From NCBI RefSeq assembly GCF_022095615.2, contig NZ_CP155559.1:4989501-5053500 (forward strand): 64,000 bases of DNA. The letters run 5' to 3'. The DNA comes from Bacillus thuringiensis (GTDB taxonomy: Bacteria; Bacillota; Bacilli; Bacillales; Bacillaceae_G). The notes beneath the pieces are model-generated. The model searched no databases. It was not told where the DNA came from and saw only the letters and a list, made by a program, of their open reading frames with translations. Shown here one piece after another: positions 55,607 through 64,000 of the stretch. Both the position numbers and the translations under genes were made by a program. Each line of letters opens with the position of its first letter. Positions within the stretch are counted from its first letter, which is position 1.

Positions 55607-56800
55607 ATGTTCTTCGTATCTCTCTTGTTAATATGCGTTACTCTTTGGATCACAATTGACCTTTTATATGGGAGGATTCTTCATTTAAAGCGTGTGCGCT
55701 CTCGTACTTTCCCTTTACGTCAAAGTAATTTTCACCTTTATACATACGGGCAAGATTTATATGATGCTTTATTTACTGATATACAACAAGCAAGGCACCA
55801 TGTGCACGTTTTGTTTTTCATTGTAAAAAACGATAAAATCAGTCGTGAATTTTTAAAGTTACTTATCGATAAAGCAAAGGAAGGAATTGAAGTAAGACTT
55901 TTACTCGATCGATTGGGAAGCCATTATTTATCCAATGAGGCAATTCGTTCCCTACAAAAACACGGCGTCTCTTTTTCATTTTGTCATAAAGTGAAATTTC
56001 CTTTTCTTTTCTTTTCTGCAAATCAAAGAAACCATAGAAAAATTACAGTTATTGACGGGAAAATTGGTTATATTGGTGGATTTAATATTGGCGAAGAATA
56101 TTTAGGGCATAATCAAAAATTAGGATTATGGCGCGATTATCATTTACGTCTTACGGGAGAAGGAATACAAGATTTACAAAAGCAATTTTTACATGATTGG
56201 CTCGACGATACGGGTCAAAATTTATTAGATTCACCTCTTTATTTTCCTAAGCAACAACCAGGAATCATTCTACATCAATTTATTCCGACCGATGGGGCAT
56301 ATTTACAACATACTTTTTTACACTTAATTGAAAATACGAAAGAAGAACTCTTTATCGGTACACCATATTTCATTCCTGGAAAAAAAATTATGAACGCATT
56401 ATTAAAAGCACGAAAACGTGGGGTTCAAATCACAATTCTCGTTCCAGAAAAAGCTGATCACGCCCTTGTTCGAGAAGCAAAATTCCCGTATTGCCGAAAG
56501 TTAATACAAGCCGGGTGTAATATTTACGCATTTCAACAAGGCTTTTTTCACGCTAAAGTTATTATAGCGGACGATTATATTTGTGATATCGGAACTGCAA
56601 ACTTTGATATGAGAAGTTTATATATTAACCATGAAATCAACTGCCTTTTATATGATAAACATTTTATACAAACAGTAAAAAACAAATTCCATGAAGATCT
56701 AGAAAACGCGTCATTACTTTCCTTTAAAGATGTTAGCCCCCTTTCTCTTATTGATAGAGGAAAAGAATGGATAGGAACGATACTTTCTTTCTTCCTATAG
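55607..56800 (+). CDS. cls: Cardiolipin synthase-like phospholipase D family protein
   Basis: A 397-residue enzyme with one N-terminal membrane helix (about 1-20) and two HKD motifs: HRKITVID (about residue 143) and HAKVIIAD (about 312), followed by GTANFDMRS. It would join phosphatidylglycerols to form cardiolipin. It is about 90 residues shorter than the usual 480-510, because only one membrane helix precedes the catalytic part. AGGAGGG precedes the ATG by 11 bases. Confidence 0.9.
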   Translation: MFFVSLLLICVTLWITIDLLYGRILHLKRVRSRTFPLRQSNFHLYTYGQDLYDALFTDIQQARHHVHVLFFIVKNDKISREFLKLLIDKAKEGIEVRLLLDRLGSHYLSNEAIRSLQKHGVSFSFCHKVKFPFLFFSANQRNHRKITVIDGKIGYIGGFNIGEEYLGHNQKLGLWRDYHLRLTGEGIQDLQKQFLHDWLDDTGQNLLDSPLYFPKQQPGIILHQFIPTDGAYLQHTFLHLIENTKEELFIGTPYFIPGKKIMNALLKARKRGVQITILVPEKADHALVREAKFPYCRKLIQAGCNIYAFQQGFFHAKVIIADDYICDIGTANFDMRSLYINHEINCLLYDKHFIQTVKNKFHEDLENASLLSFKDVSPLSLIDRGKEWIGTILSFFL

Positions 56801-56832
56801 GAAAGATAATGAATAAAGGAGATGTATTCCAT

Positions 56833-57786
56833 ATGATTATGCGGTTCGGATATGTCTCACATGCAATGGCACTTTGGGACTGTTCTCCTGCCAAAACGAT
56901 GACATTTACAAGCTTTGAAAAGCTCAGTAAACAAGAACGTGAAGATAAATTGTACGATATTACAAGGCAGAATCTTGAGCATACAATACGTATTCTTCAT
57001 TACAACATAGCGCATGAAATTCCGTTATATCGCTTATCTTCTTCCATTGTCCCGCTTGCAACACATCCCGAAGTCAAGTTTGATTATATCGGGGCATTTA
57101 CACCGCTTTGGCGTAAAATCGGGGCATTAATTACAGAACACAATTTACGAGTAAGTTTTCATCCCAATCAATTTACGCTATTTACAAGCGACAAGCCACA
57201 TATTACAGCTAACGCTATTACAGATATGACTTATCATTATAAAGTATTAGATGCAATAGGAATTGCAGATACTTCTTATATTAACATCCATGTAGGTGGT
57301 GCCTATGGAAATAAAGAAAAAGCGATTGGGCGTTTCCATGAAAACATAAAAAAACTTCCTGCACATATAAAAAAGCAAATGACACTTGAAAACGATGATA
57401 AAACATATACGACTGCTGAAACTTTATCTATTTGCCAAAAAGAAAAGATTCCATTCGTATTTGATTATCATCATCACATGGCAAACCTTTGCGTGGAACC
57501 GCTAGAATTGTTACTTCCTGCAATTTTTGAAACTTGGTCACATACAAATGTCCCTCCTAAAGTTCACATTTCCTCTCCTAAATCAAAAAAAGAATTTAGG
57601 GCTCACGCCGAATATATTGATTTAGAGTTTATTAAGCCTTTCTTACACATTGCAAAAAAAAACAATCATAATTTCGATATTATGATTGAAAGTAAACAGA
57701 AAGATTTAGCAATGTTGCAACTCATACATGAACTATCCTCCATAAGAGGGATAAAAAGAATAAATAGCTCAACATTACAATGGTAA
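56833..57786 (+). CDS. uvsE: UV damage endonuclease UvsE
   Basis: TIM-barrel endonuclease of alternative excision repair that nicks 5' of UV photoproducts, 317 residues, beginning [20 protein letters not shown]. Motifs for metal binding include [26 protein letters not shown] and HISSPK. The start is ATG at 56833, with AAGGAG 11 bases upstream; the frame is open 22 codons further, overlapping cls. UvsE protects dormant spores in Bacillus. Confidence 0.93.
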   Translation: MIMRFGYVSHAMALWDCSPAKTMTFTSFEKLSKQEREDKLYDITRQNLEHTIRILHYNIAHEIPLYRLSSSIVPLATHPEVKFDYIGAFTPLWRKIGALITEHNLRVSFHPNQFTLFTSDKPHITANAITDMTYHYKVLDAIGIADTSYINIHVGGAYGNKEKAIGRFHENIKKLPAHIKKQMTLENDDKTYTTAETLSICQKEKIPFVFDYHHHMANLCVEPLELLLPAIFETWSHTNVPPKVHISSPKSKKEFRAHAEYIDLEFIKPFLHIAKKNNHNFDIMIESKQKDLAMLQLIHELSSIRGIKRINSSTLQW

Positions 57787-57812
57787 ATTGTAATGTTGAG
57801 CTATTTTTTTCA
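57763..57812 (+). terminator. Terminator of uvsE
   Basis: Perfect 19-bp stem (core GCTCAACATTACAAT / ATTGTAATGTTGAGC) with a 5-base loop containing the stop codon, then seven T. Confidence 0.95.
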
Positions 57813-57914
57813 AAAAAAGTAATTTTTATAGTAAAAAACACCCTATTTTATATGCTATGATTGGAATTAGCATTTTCCACCTGTGATTCAACTTTATTGA
57901 AACGGAGTCATAAT

Positions 57915-60593
57915 ATGATTAATCAAAAAAAATATGTACAATTTGTCATGATGTATATAATTATATTTTCCCTTTGGATATTTCTTATCCCTAAGGACTT
58001 AAATATAAAAGAAATTGGAATTCTTTTTTTATTTTGTTTCGCTACACTCTTTTCTTGCTATTGCTTATATAAAGCAATTAAGAAAATGAAGCGCGGTGAC
58101 AAACTATTTTGGGTTTTAGTACTATGCACTTGCCTATGTGGATTGACAATGGAGATAACTTTGTTTCTTCATTCACTTTCTATATATGATCAAGTCATAT
58201 TCTCATATAAGTCCTTGCCCTTTTTCATCGTACAATATATTTTACTCTTCTCTGGCTTTGCTATAAAGTTCATAAAACATTACTCTATTAGAGGCCTTGC
58301 TCAATTTTCATTCGATAGCATCTTTATTGTTATTATGAATATCTATTTTACCTTAACTTTTATTTTGGACGTTTCAAGCTTTCGTATGTTAACAACAGAT
58401 CAATGGGTTTTAATTGGTTACTTTATTGCACAATCATTAGTAATTTACGCGGTTATTAGCCTATATAGAAGGGAACAATATTCTTCTAGTAGAATTTCAT
58501 TAATTATCGGCTTTACTATCATACTTGTATACGGATATATACATCTGTTTCAATTAAACAGAGGTATGGAAACTTCTTCTGAAGTCTCTTACTTAATACA
58601 TACTGCTTCAATTTTATTAATTGGTTTGTCGTCTATACTATATATTTTAGATAAACCAATACAGCATGAAACGAAAACAAAATATTATCGATTTGATTAT
58701 GTGCGCTTTATATTACCTTACTTTAGTATAATCATTACTTTTTCTTTTATTATCTTTCAACCTTGGGATGATAAGTTCATGTTAATCGGTCTAGTATTAT
58801 CACTCATCTTATTATTCCTACGACAACTTTATATGTGGAAGGATAATCGAGCACTAATCGATACATACGAACAGTTGACTACACAACTAGAAGGCAAAGT
58901 AGAAGAAGGTGCATCTGCGTTATCAAAGAGTGAACAACGCTACAAATCTTTATTCGAAGATCATCCTGATGCTGTTTTCTCTTTAAATATGTATGGTATT
59001 TTCCAACAATCTAATACAGCTTGTGAAAGCTTATTTACTGCCTACTATTGTGAAGTAGAAAGCTACTCCCTTTTACACTTTATTGACTCAAAAGACCATG
59101 ATTTACTAAAGAAAGCTTTGCAAATAACGAAAGAAGGTAGACCACAAACTTTAGAAGTTCGTACAAAAGAAAAAGAAGGTTATTACTATTACCTTCACAT
59201 TACGCTCATCCCTACTTTCATAAACAAAGAAGTTGTTGGGATGTTCGGCATAGCACGTGATATTACAACTTTATATGAAAAACAAAAACAAGTAGAACAT
59301 TTAGCCTTTCATGATGCACTTACTGGGCTACCAAATCGCCGAAAGTTTGAAAAAGATTTGAAAAACATTTTAAACACAGCTCAAACTAGCGCAAATGATG
59401 TTGCCGTCATGTTCCTTGATTTAGATCGATTCAAAAAAATTAACGATAGACTTGGTCATGACGTTGGTGATTTATTATTAATTGAAGTAGCAAAAAGATT
59501 ACGCAGTTGCTTGCGTTCAAAAGATGTCGTTGCTCGCCAGGGCGGAGATGAGTTTACAATTTTATTACCAGATATGTACTCAGAAAAGAGTGCAATATTT
59601 ATAGCTGAACAGATTTTAACCATTTTAAACAAACCATTCTTCATTAAAGATGAGGAACTGTCTATTACACCGAGTATCGGAATTGCAATGTACCCTGATT
59701 ATGGAACAGATGTAACAGAATTAATGAAAAATGCTGATATGGCTATGTATCGCGCGAAAGCAAATGGAAAAAATAGATTCGTTTTCTTCTCAAAAGAAAT
59801 GAGTATTGCTCAAAATGAGAGTAACTTCTTAGAAGGAGAACTTTCAAAAGCATTACAACAAAATGAATTTTTCCTTGAATACCAGCCACAAGTAAGCACA
59901 AAAACAAAACAAATTATCGGTTTTGAAGCATTAATTCGTTGGAAACATCCAAAACTCGGCATCGTATCTCCTGCCCAATTCATTCCTCTAGCAGAGGAAA
60001 CTGGATTTATTATTGAACTTGGAAATTGGATTTTACGCACCGCTTGCTTAGAGGCAAAAAGATGGCATAATCAAGGTTTTTCTCACTTAAAAGTAGGTGT
60101 GAATTTATCTGTCGTTCAATTTAACCATGCAGATTTAATCCCAACCATTTCAAAAGTATTAGAAGAAACAGAGCTAAAAGCAGAAGCATTAGACATTGAA
60201 ATTACGGAAAGTATCGCAATTAATCAAAATCAATCTGTAGTTGCAAAGTTAGAACAGCTTCAAAATCTCGGTATTCAAATTTCAATCGATGACTTTGGAA
60301 CTGGTTATAGTTCTTTAGCTTATTTAACAAAATATCCAATCAACACATTAAAAATTGCTCGAGAGTTTATTTGCGGCATTACAACTAGTCCTTTAGAGGA
60401 AGCAATTATCTCTTCCATAATTACACTATCAAAAGAACTACATTTAGAAGTGATTGCAGAAGGTGTAGAGACGGAAGATCAATGGAAGTTTTTATATGAA
60501 CAAAACTGTGACCATATCCAAGGATTCTTTATTAGCAAACCCGTTTCTAGTAAAGACGTTTGGAGATTACTCCACAAAAAAACAACCGTCTAA
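57915..60593 (+). CDS. Membrane-bound PAS-GGDEF-EAL cyclic-di-GMP protein
   Basis: An 892-residue paralog of the gene at 11183. Residues 1-310 form eight or nine membrane helices, then PAS (about 345-455), GGDEF (about 460-625) and EAL (about 640-890). The cyclase site is a full GGDEF (543-547), with an RSKD inhibitory site five residues before it. EAL residues are also complete: EALIRW (671), NLSVVQF, EITESIA, DDFGTGYSSL and VIAEGVET. Both activities are possible. The start is ATG at 57915, seven bases after GGAG. It is flanked by terminators, so transcribed alone. Confidence 0.93.
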   Translation: MINQKKYVQFVMMYIIIFSLWIFLIPKDLNIKEIGILFLFCFATLFSCYCLYKAIKKMKRGDKLFWVLVLCTCLCGLTMEITLFLHSLSIYDQVIFSYKSLPFFIVQYILLFSGFAIKFIKHYSIRGLAQFSFDSIFIVIMNIYFTLTFILDVSSFRMLTTDQWVLIGYFIAQSLVIYAVISLYRREQYSSSRISLIIGFTIILVYGYIHLFQLNRGMETSSEVSYLIHTASILLIGLSSILYILDKPIQHETKTKYYRFDYVRFILPYFSIIITFSFIIFQPWDDKFMLIGLVLSLILLFLRQLYMWKDNRALIDTYEQLTTQLEGKVEEGASALSKSEQRYKSLFEDHPDAVFSLNMYGIFQQSNTACESLFTAYYCEVESYSLLHFIDSKDHDLLKKALQITKEGRPQTLEVRTKEKEGYYYYLHITLIPTFINKEVVGMFGIARDITTLYEKQKQVEHLAFHDALTGLPNRRKFEKDLKNILNTAQTSANDVAVMFLDLDRFKKINDRLGHDVGDLLLIEVAKRLRSCLRSKDVVARQGGDEFTILLPDMYSEKSAIFIAEQILTILNKPFFIKDEELSITPSIGIAMYPDYGTDVTELMKNADMAMYRAKANGKNRFVFFSKEMSIAQNESNFLEGELSKALQQNEFFLEYQPQVSTKTKQIIGFEALIRWKHPKLGIVSPAQFIPLAEETGFIIELGNWILRTACLEAKRWHNQGFSHLKVGVNLSVVQFNHADLIPTISKVLEETELKAEALDIEITESIAINQNQSVVAKLEQLQNLGIQISIDDFGTGYSSLAYLTKYPINTLKIAREFICGITTSPLEEAIISSIITLSKELHLEVIAEGVETEDQWKFLYEQNCDHIQGFFISKPVSSKDVWRLLHKKTTV

Positions 60594-60610
60594 GTAAGAC
60601 GGTTGTTTTT
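60577..60610. terminator. Bidirectional terminator between GGDEF-EAL gene and papR
   Basis: Perfect 11-bp stem AACAACCGTCT / AGACGGTTGTT with a 5-base loop and T runs on both strands. It begins inside the stop codon region of each gene. Confidence 0.95.
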
Positions 60611-60756
60611 TAATATTCAAAAGGTAGATCTCCAGCTAATTGTACCTCTTGATCATTATGAGAAATCACTTGACTTTTCTCTAATGCTGTATCGCCTAAT
60701 GAAATACCCCATGCCATTGCTAACGTTAATAGACTACCAATAAGTAGTTTCTTCAT
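60610..60756 (-). CDS. papR: PapR signalling peptide precursor
   Basis: A 48-residue precursor, read directly from the sequence. The N-terminal signal part is MKKLLIGSLLTLAMAWGISL and the C-terminus is GDLPFEY. After export and processing, the last 5-7 residues are taken up by Opp and bind PlcR. GGAG precedes the ATG by three bases, and a PlcR box lies 54 bases upstream. The terminal heptapeptide differs from ADLPFEF of well-studied strains. It follows plcR on the same strand. Confidence 0.95.
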   Translation of the reverse strand: MKKLLIGSLLTLAMAWGISLGDTALEKSQVISHNDQEVQLAGDLPFEY

Positions 60757-60810
60757 ACTCCATCACCCACATTTTTTATTTTAATATATCATGAAAATTT
60801 ATCCACATCC

Positions 60811-60826
60811 TATGCAATTATGCATA
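60811..60826. promoter_or_regulatory. PlcR box upstream of papR
   Basis: TATGCAATTATGCATA, a perfect fit to TATGNA-N4-TNCATA. It lies between plcR and papR, so papR can be activated by PlcR apart from plcR read-through. Confidence 0.9.
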
Positions 60827-60843
60827 TCCATTTTTTGGGATTT

Positions 60844-61701
60844 TTATTTACTGATTTTATTTGCGAGTGCTTCTTTATATGCATGCATTTCTAATATGTC
60901 AAAAAAGAAACTTGCCTTTTTATATGCATCTTCAATCTCTGCCCCATCATACTCCAACTTCCCTAAACATTCACCTCTTTGATAATATAACTGTCCAATT
61001 AATGCCATACTATTAATTTGGCATGATATTTCAATCGCTTTATTTACTTGATAAAGCGACTCCTCATATTGCTCATCTAAGTATAATGCTTTTGCATGAT
61101 TATATCTTACCTTCACGTCAAATTCTTCATTATCATGTAATGTCTCTAATTGCTTTAGTATATCTTCAAATAACTCAATACTCTTCTTAAAATAGCTATT
61201 TTCAGCATAAATATTTGCAATTGCATTTTCTATATAGAGATTTTGGTATACGTCTATTCCAGTTAATTGTTGATTTAACAATTTTTTTAATTCTAAAATG
61301 CAATATTCGTAATCGATTTTTTTCAATATGTAAGCTGCTACATGATATTGCCATTGAAGAAATTGTTGGAATTCAGGATGATATTCTTCCTTTTTCAGTT
61401 CATTCCATACTCTATTATAAATTTCCTTATATCTTTTTTGCTTACACAGCATAATGACTTGATCTTTAAACTGTTTTTTTCTTTCAATATCGGAATAAAT
61501 GAGTACCTCATAAAAATGAATAATGGGAACTTGTAATTTCGCCGCAATACCTTGCAATATATCCATACTTGGGTACACTGCGCCCGATTCAATTCGACTC
61601 ACTTCCGATTGATGACATATATTATCGGATAACTGTTTTTGTGTTAACCCTCTCATCATCCTAATCTTCTTAATTTCACTTCCTAATTTTTCTGCGTGCA
61701 T
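60844..61701 (-). CDS. plcR: Pleiotropic virulence regulator PlcR
   Basis: Quorum-sensing activator of secreted enzymes and toxins in the B. cereus group, 285 residues and full length. The XRE-type helix-turn-helix is at about 7-60 (GLTQKQLSDNICHQSEVSRI), followed by five TPR-like repeats that bind PapR (to about 280). There is no premature stop, unlike B. anthracis. Transcribed toward papR and divergent from nprB. The shared region has a PlcR box and Spo0A boxes, so PlcR activates itself and Spo0A~P represses. Confidence 0.97.
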   Translation of the reverse strand: MHAEKLGSEIKKIRMMRGLTQKQLSDNICHQSEVSRIESGAVYPSMDILQGIAAKLQVPIIHFYEVLIYSDIERKKQFKDQVIMLCKQKRYKEIYNRVWNELKKEEYHPEFQQFLQWQYHVAAYILKKIDYEYCILELKKLLNQQLTGIDVYQNLYIENAIANIYAENSYFKKSIELFEDILKQLETLHDNEEFDVKVRYNHAKALYLDEQYEESLYQVNKAIEISCQINSMALIGQLYYQRGECLGKLEYDGAEIEDAYKKASFFFDILEMHAYKEALANKISK

Positions 61702-61767
61702 ACTTACTCACCATCCCATTATAACAATCTAATTTTTTGAGTTGTCATACCACTACAATAATGTGAA

Positions 61768-61774
61768 TTCGACA
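61768..61774. promoter_or_regulatory. Spo0A box in the plcR-nprB region
   Basis: TTCGACA, exact reverse complement of the 0A box TGTCGAA, nine bases from the PlcR box on the plcR side. Confidence 0.8.
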
Positions 61775-61782
61775 ATTTTTGA

Positions 61783-61798
61783 TATGAAATAATGCATA
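61783..61798. promoter_or_regulatory. PlcR box between plcR and nprB
   Basis: TATGAAATAATGCATA, a perfect fit to TATGNA-N4-TNCATA, 72 bases before nprB and 82 before plcR. Confidence 0.95.
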
Positions 61799-61810
61799 AT
61801 ATATATAAAA

Positions 61811-61817
61811 TTCGGCA
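61811..61817. promoter_or_regulatory. Second Spo0A-like box
   Basis: TTCGGCA, one mismatch from TTCGACA, on the nprB side of the PlcR box. Two 0A boxes flanking the PlcR box are known for the plcR promoter. Confidence 0.6.
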
Positions 61818-61869
61818 AATTTTTCATACAATTCATCTCACATACAATAATAGATTAGGAGTGTTATAG

Positions 61870-63621
61870 ATGAATTATAGAAAACTTGCCAGTGCCTTCG
61901 TTACATTCGGTCTTCTTTGTCCTTTATCAACAGAAGCTATTCACGCCCAAGAATTAGATAAAAATGAAGTAAAAGTTGAAATTGCTCAGCCTGGTTTAAC
62001 AATCGGGAAATTAACACAACCTCAAAATGATACGAAAGAAAATATTGCGAAAAAGTATTTAAAAGGTGAGGTAAACGGGGCTAAAGCTCAACAAGAACAA
62101 GTCACTACTGAAAAAAATGTAGATTTCCATCCTACCAATAAAGAAACAAAAGAAAATCAAACCGAAGTTCGCCTTGCACAAACATATAAAAACTATAAAG
62201 TATATGGCCAAGATCTCATTGTAAAAGTAGATAAAAATGGAGTGATCACAACTGTTAGTGGTAAAGTTGTTCAAAATTTAGATCAACAACCTAATCTTAC
62301 TATAACAAATTTTTTGTCGAAAAATGAAGTAAAATCTAAATTACGCGATATAGTTCAAATTCCAAGTGATGCGGCTGAAACGGAATTCTCTAGCGAAACC
62401 GTTGTTTATAAGAAAAAAGATAGCTCTTATACATTCGCAACTGTTATTACATTTACTTATGAAAACAATGCACAAATTATAAACGGCAATGCAATCATTG
62501 ATTTAAAAACTGGTGAAGTACTTTTCCAAGAAAAATTTATTAAAAATAAAGAGAATAAAGCTATAAATCAAGTAACATCACCTAGCCTATCCTCTGCAAG
62601 CGAGCAAGGAACTGGGAAAAATGCACTTCAAGAAAATATCTCTTTCAATATTGCCAAAGGGACTGATGGAAAATTTTATTTAGCTGATTTATCACGCGGA
62701 AATGGTATTTATATTTACAATGCAAACTACGCTGATTCTCTCGGGGGATACAGTCAAGCTGGTTATCCAGGGACACTGATTTCAAGTAGCACTCCTAACT
62801 TTACAGATAAAGAAGCTGCTGGCGCCATGAAAAACATGAGTGATATTTATGATTACTTCAAGAAAGAACATAATCTAAAAAGTTACGATAATAAAGATTC
62901 AAAAGTTGTTGCTAGTGTACACGGTTTTGATTCTACTGAAGTTAGTGATGGTATAAAAGAAAACTATATAAACGCATTTTGGCACCCTGCTTGGAACCAA
63001 ATGGTATTTGGTGATGGTTTAAACGGAAAACTAACATCAGCTCTTGACGTAACAGCTCATGAATTTGGACATGCTGTATTTAGCGGTACAACGAAAAATA
63101 AAATTGTGAGATATCCAAGCGCTGAAACATCTGCGCTAAATGAAGGGCTAGCAGATTTTTGGGGTACACAAATCGAATATTACGTAAAGAAAGATAAAGG
63201 AAACTGGATTATGGGCGATACGTTAGGTGGCTTAACAATTCGTGACATCCCAAGAGAAATTGGTGATGGTGGTCATAAACTATATACGAACTTACAAGAT
63301 TTCTATAACGATGGAAATGATCAAGAATCGCACGTAAACTCTGGTATTATCAGCCACGTGTTATATCAATTAGCTGAAGGTAAAACTTATAACAATGTTG
63401 CCGTTCAAAAACAAGGTAATGAAAAAGTAAGTAAAGTTGTTATGCGAGCATTGCAAAATTACGCAACTTCAGCTGAAGATTTTGAATCACTTCAATCCCA
63501 TATTGTACAAGCTGCAAAAGATTTATATGGCAATGCCGTATCAAATGAATTTGCAAAAGCATTTGAAGCACATGGTTACAAACCATTACAAAAAGTAAAT
63601 AGAGTAATAGAAGTACAATAA
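61870..63621 (+). CDS. nprB: Secreted neutral metalloprotease (thermolysin family) NprB
   Basis: An M4-family protease precursor, 583 residues. Signal peptide about 1-27 (cleavage near IHAQE), propeptide with FTP and PepSY-like parts to about 240, then the catalytic domain. The zinc motif HEFGH is at about 397-401, the third ligand in NEGLADFWG (about 425), and the catalytic histidine in SHVNSGIISHVLY. Divergent from plcR with a shared PlcR box; nprB is a known PlcR target. GGAG lies ten bases before the ATG. Confidence 0.95.
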   Translation: MNYRKLASAFVTFGLLCPLSTEAIHAQELDKNEVKVEIAQPGLTIGKLTQPQNDTKENIAKKYLKGEVNGAKAQQEQVTTEKNVDFHPTNKETKENQTEVRLAQTYKNYKVYGQDLIVKVDKNGVITTVSGKVVQNLDQQPNLTITNFLSKNEVKSKLRDIVQIPSDAAETEFSSETVVYKKKDSSYTFATVITFTYENNAQIINGNAIIDLKTGEVLFQEKFIKNKENKAINQVTSPSLSSASEQGTGKNALQENISFNIAKGTDGKFYLADLSRGNGIYIYNANYADSLGGYSQAGYPGTLISSSTPNFTDKEAAGAMKNMSDIYDYFKKEHNLKSYDNKDSKVVASVHGFDSTEVSDGIKENYINAFWHPAWNQMVFGDGLNGKLTSALDVTAHEFGHAVFSGTTKNKIVRYPSAETSALNEGLADFWGTQIEYYVKKDKGNWIMGDTLGGLTIRDIPREIGDGGHKLYTNLQDFYNDGNDQESHVNSGIISHVLYQLAEGKTYNNVAVQKQGNEKVSKVVMRALQNYATSAEDFESLQSHIVQAAKDLYGNAVSNEFAKAFEAHGYKPLQKVNRVIEVQ

Positions 63622-63625
63622 TTAT

Positions 63626-63662
63626 AAAAAGAAGTTTACCTCTCATAGGTAAACTTCTTTTT
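63626..63662. terminator. Bidirectional terminator after nprB
   Basis: Perfect 16-bp stem AAAAAGAAGTTTACCT / AGGTAAACTTCTTTTT with a 5-base loop. T runs on both strands, so it also ends the response-regulator gene. Confidence 0.95.
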
Positions 63663-64000
63663 ATATCCATCCCTTTTCTTCCGCAATTGTAATTGCCTCA
63701 ATTCTATTTTTCGCATCAAGCTTTGTTAATACTTCGGAAATGTAATTACGTACTGTACCCGGTGAAAGATAAAGTGCCTTCGCAATTTCATTTGCCGTCT
63801 TTCCTTCTTTCGCAAGTAGCAATACTTCTTTTTCGCGATCTGATAGTGGATTTTGCTCCTGCCATAAACCGAACATTAAATCTTGAGAGATCTCTCGTTT
63901 TCCTTTCATTACGTTACGAATCGATGCAGCTAAATCTTCACTTGGACTATCTTTTAATAAATATCCGTGCACGCCAGCTTTCATTGCTCGTTCAAAATAT
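63661..64000 (-). CDS. DesR-like NarL/FixJ response regulator, cut by the window edge
   Basis: Only the C-terminal part is present; the reading frame is open to the last base, so the start and most of the receiver domain lie outside. What remains is the end of the receiver (YFERAMKAGVHGYLLKDSPS, with the receiver lysine) and a LuxR-type helix-turn-helix (about the last 65 residues, NPLSDREKEVLLLAKEGKTA, then SPGTVRNYISEVLTKL). Close resemblance to B. subtilis DesR, which controls a lipid desaturase with the DesK kinase, but other NarL-type regulators are possible. Confidence 0.85.
   Translation of the reverse strand, partial: YFERAMKAGVHGYLLKDSPSEDLAASIRNVMKGKREISQDLMFGLWQEQNPLSDREKEVLLLAKEGKTANEIAKALYLSPGTVRNYISEVLTKLDAKNRIEAITIAEEKGWI

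Overview
The window is chromosomal DNA of a low-GC Gram-positive endospore former of the Bacillus cereus group. The evidence is a full-length plcR with papR and nprB beside it, the conserved Bacillus order from upp to rpoE, sporulation genes (spoIIR, spo0F), and dispersed repeats of a kind typical of this group. plcR is intact at 285 codons, which argues against B. anthracis, whose plcR is known to carry a nonsense mutation. No rRNA, tRNA, CRISPR array, prophage or insertion sequence was seen.

Layout. 1-11 kb, minus strand: ywzB and an 11-gene complex I operon, nuoABCDHIJKLMN, without nuoEFG and with an expanded repeat-bearing NuoC. 11-15.4 kb: a membrane PAS-GGDEF-EAL protein and two DUF975 membrane proteins. 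15.5-23 kb: the F1Fo ATP synthase operon (atpZ, atpI, atpBEFHAGDC) with hairpin-rich and repeat-bearing spacers. 23.5-27.5 kb: upp, glyA, ywlG, rpiB, ywlE. 27.8-31.4 kb: a variable segment with a glucose-type PTS IIA protein, a DoxX protein, two Gly/Gln/Asn-rich paralogs, a flavin reductase-like protein and a small membrane protein. 31.5-37.9 kb: a small membrane peptide, mntP, tsaC/ywlC, ywlB, spoIIR, prmC, prfA, tdk, rpmE2. 38.5-47.7 kb: rho, glpX, murA2, fbaA, spo0F, ywjG, pyrG, rpoE. 47.8-55.2 kb: a fatty-acid beta-oxidation cluster (TetR regulator, two acyl-CoA dehydrogenases, hydroxyacyl-CoA dehydrogenase, thiolase, FadF-type Fe-S protein). 55.6-60.6 kb: cls, uvsE and a second GGDEF-EAL protein. 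60.6-63.6 kb: the papR-plcR-nprB quorum-sensing locus. 63.7 kb to the end: the C-terminal part of a DesR-like response regulator.

How it fits together. Much of the window is energy metabolism: beta-oxidation and complex I feed the respiratory chain, and the ATP synthase uses the resulting proton gradient. Translation and nucleotide genes sit between (prfA, prmC, rpmE2, tsaC, tdk, upp, pyrG), together with transcription factors (rho, rpoE). Regulation visible in the DNA includes sigma-A promoters for nuo, atp, upp, rho, fbaA, doxX, ywjG and fadF, a sigma-H promoter for spo0F, a pyrG attenuator whose predicted transcript starts GGGCUC, a FadR-like operator inside the fadF promoter, a TetR-type palindrome before the thiolase gene, PlcR boxes at papR and plcR/nprB with flanking Spo0A boxes, and a hairpin that hides the ywlB ribosome-binding site.

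The less ordinary features are a PapR precursor ending in GDLPFEY, a family of structured intergenic repeats (two of them inside the atp operon), the four-fold 102-bp repeat in nuoC, and the paired Gly/Gln-rich genes at 29.3-30.0 kb. No wholly new defence or mobile system was found.
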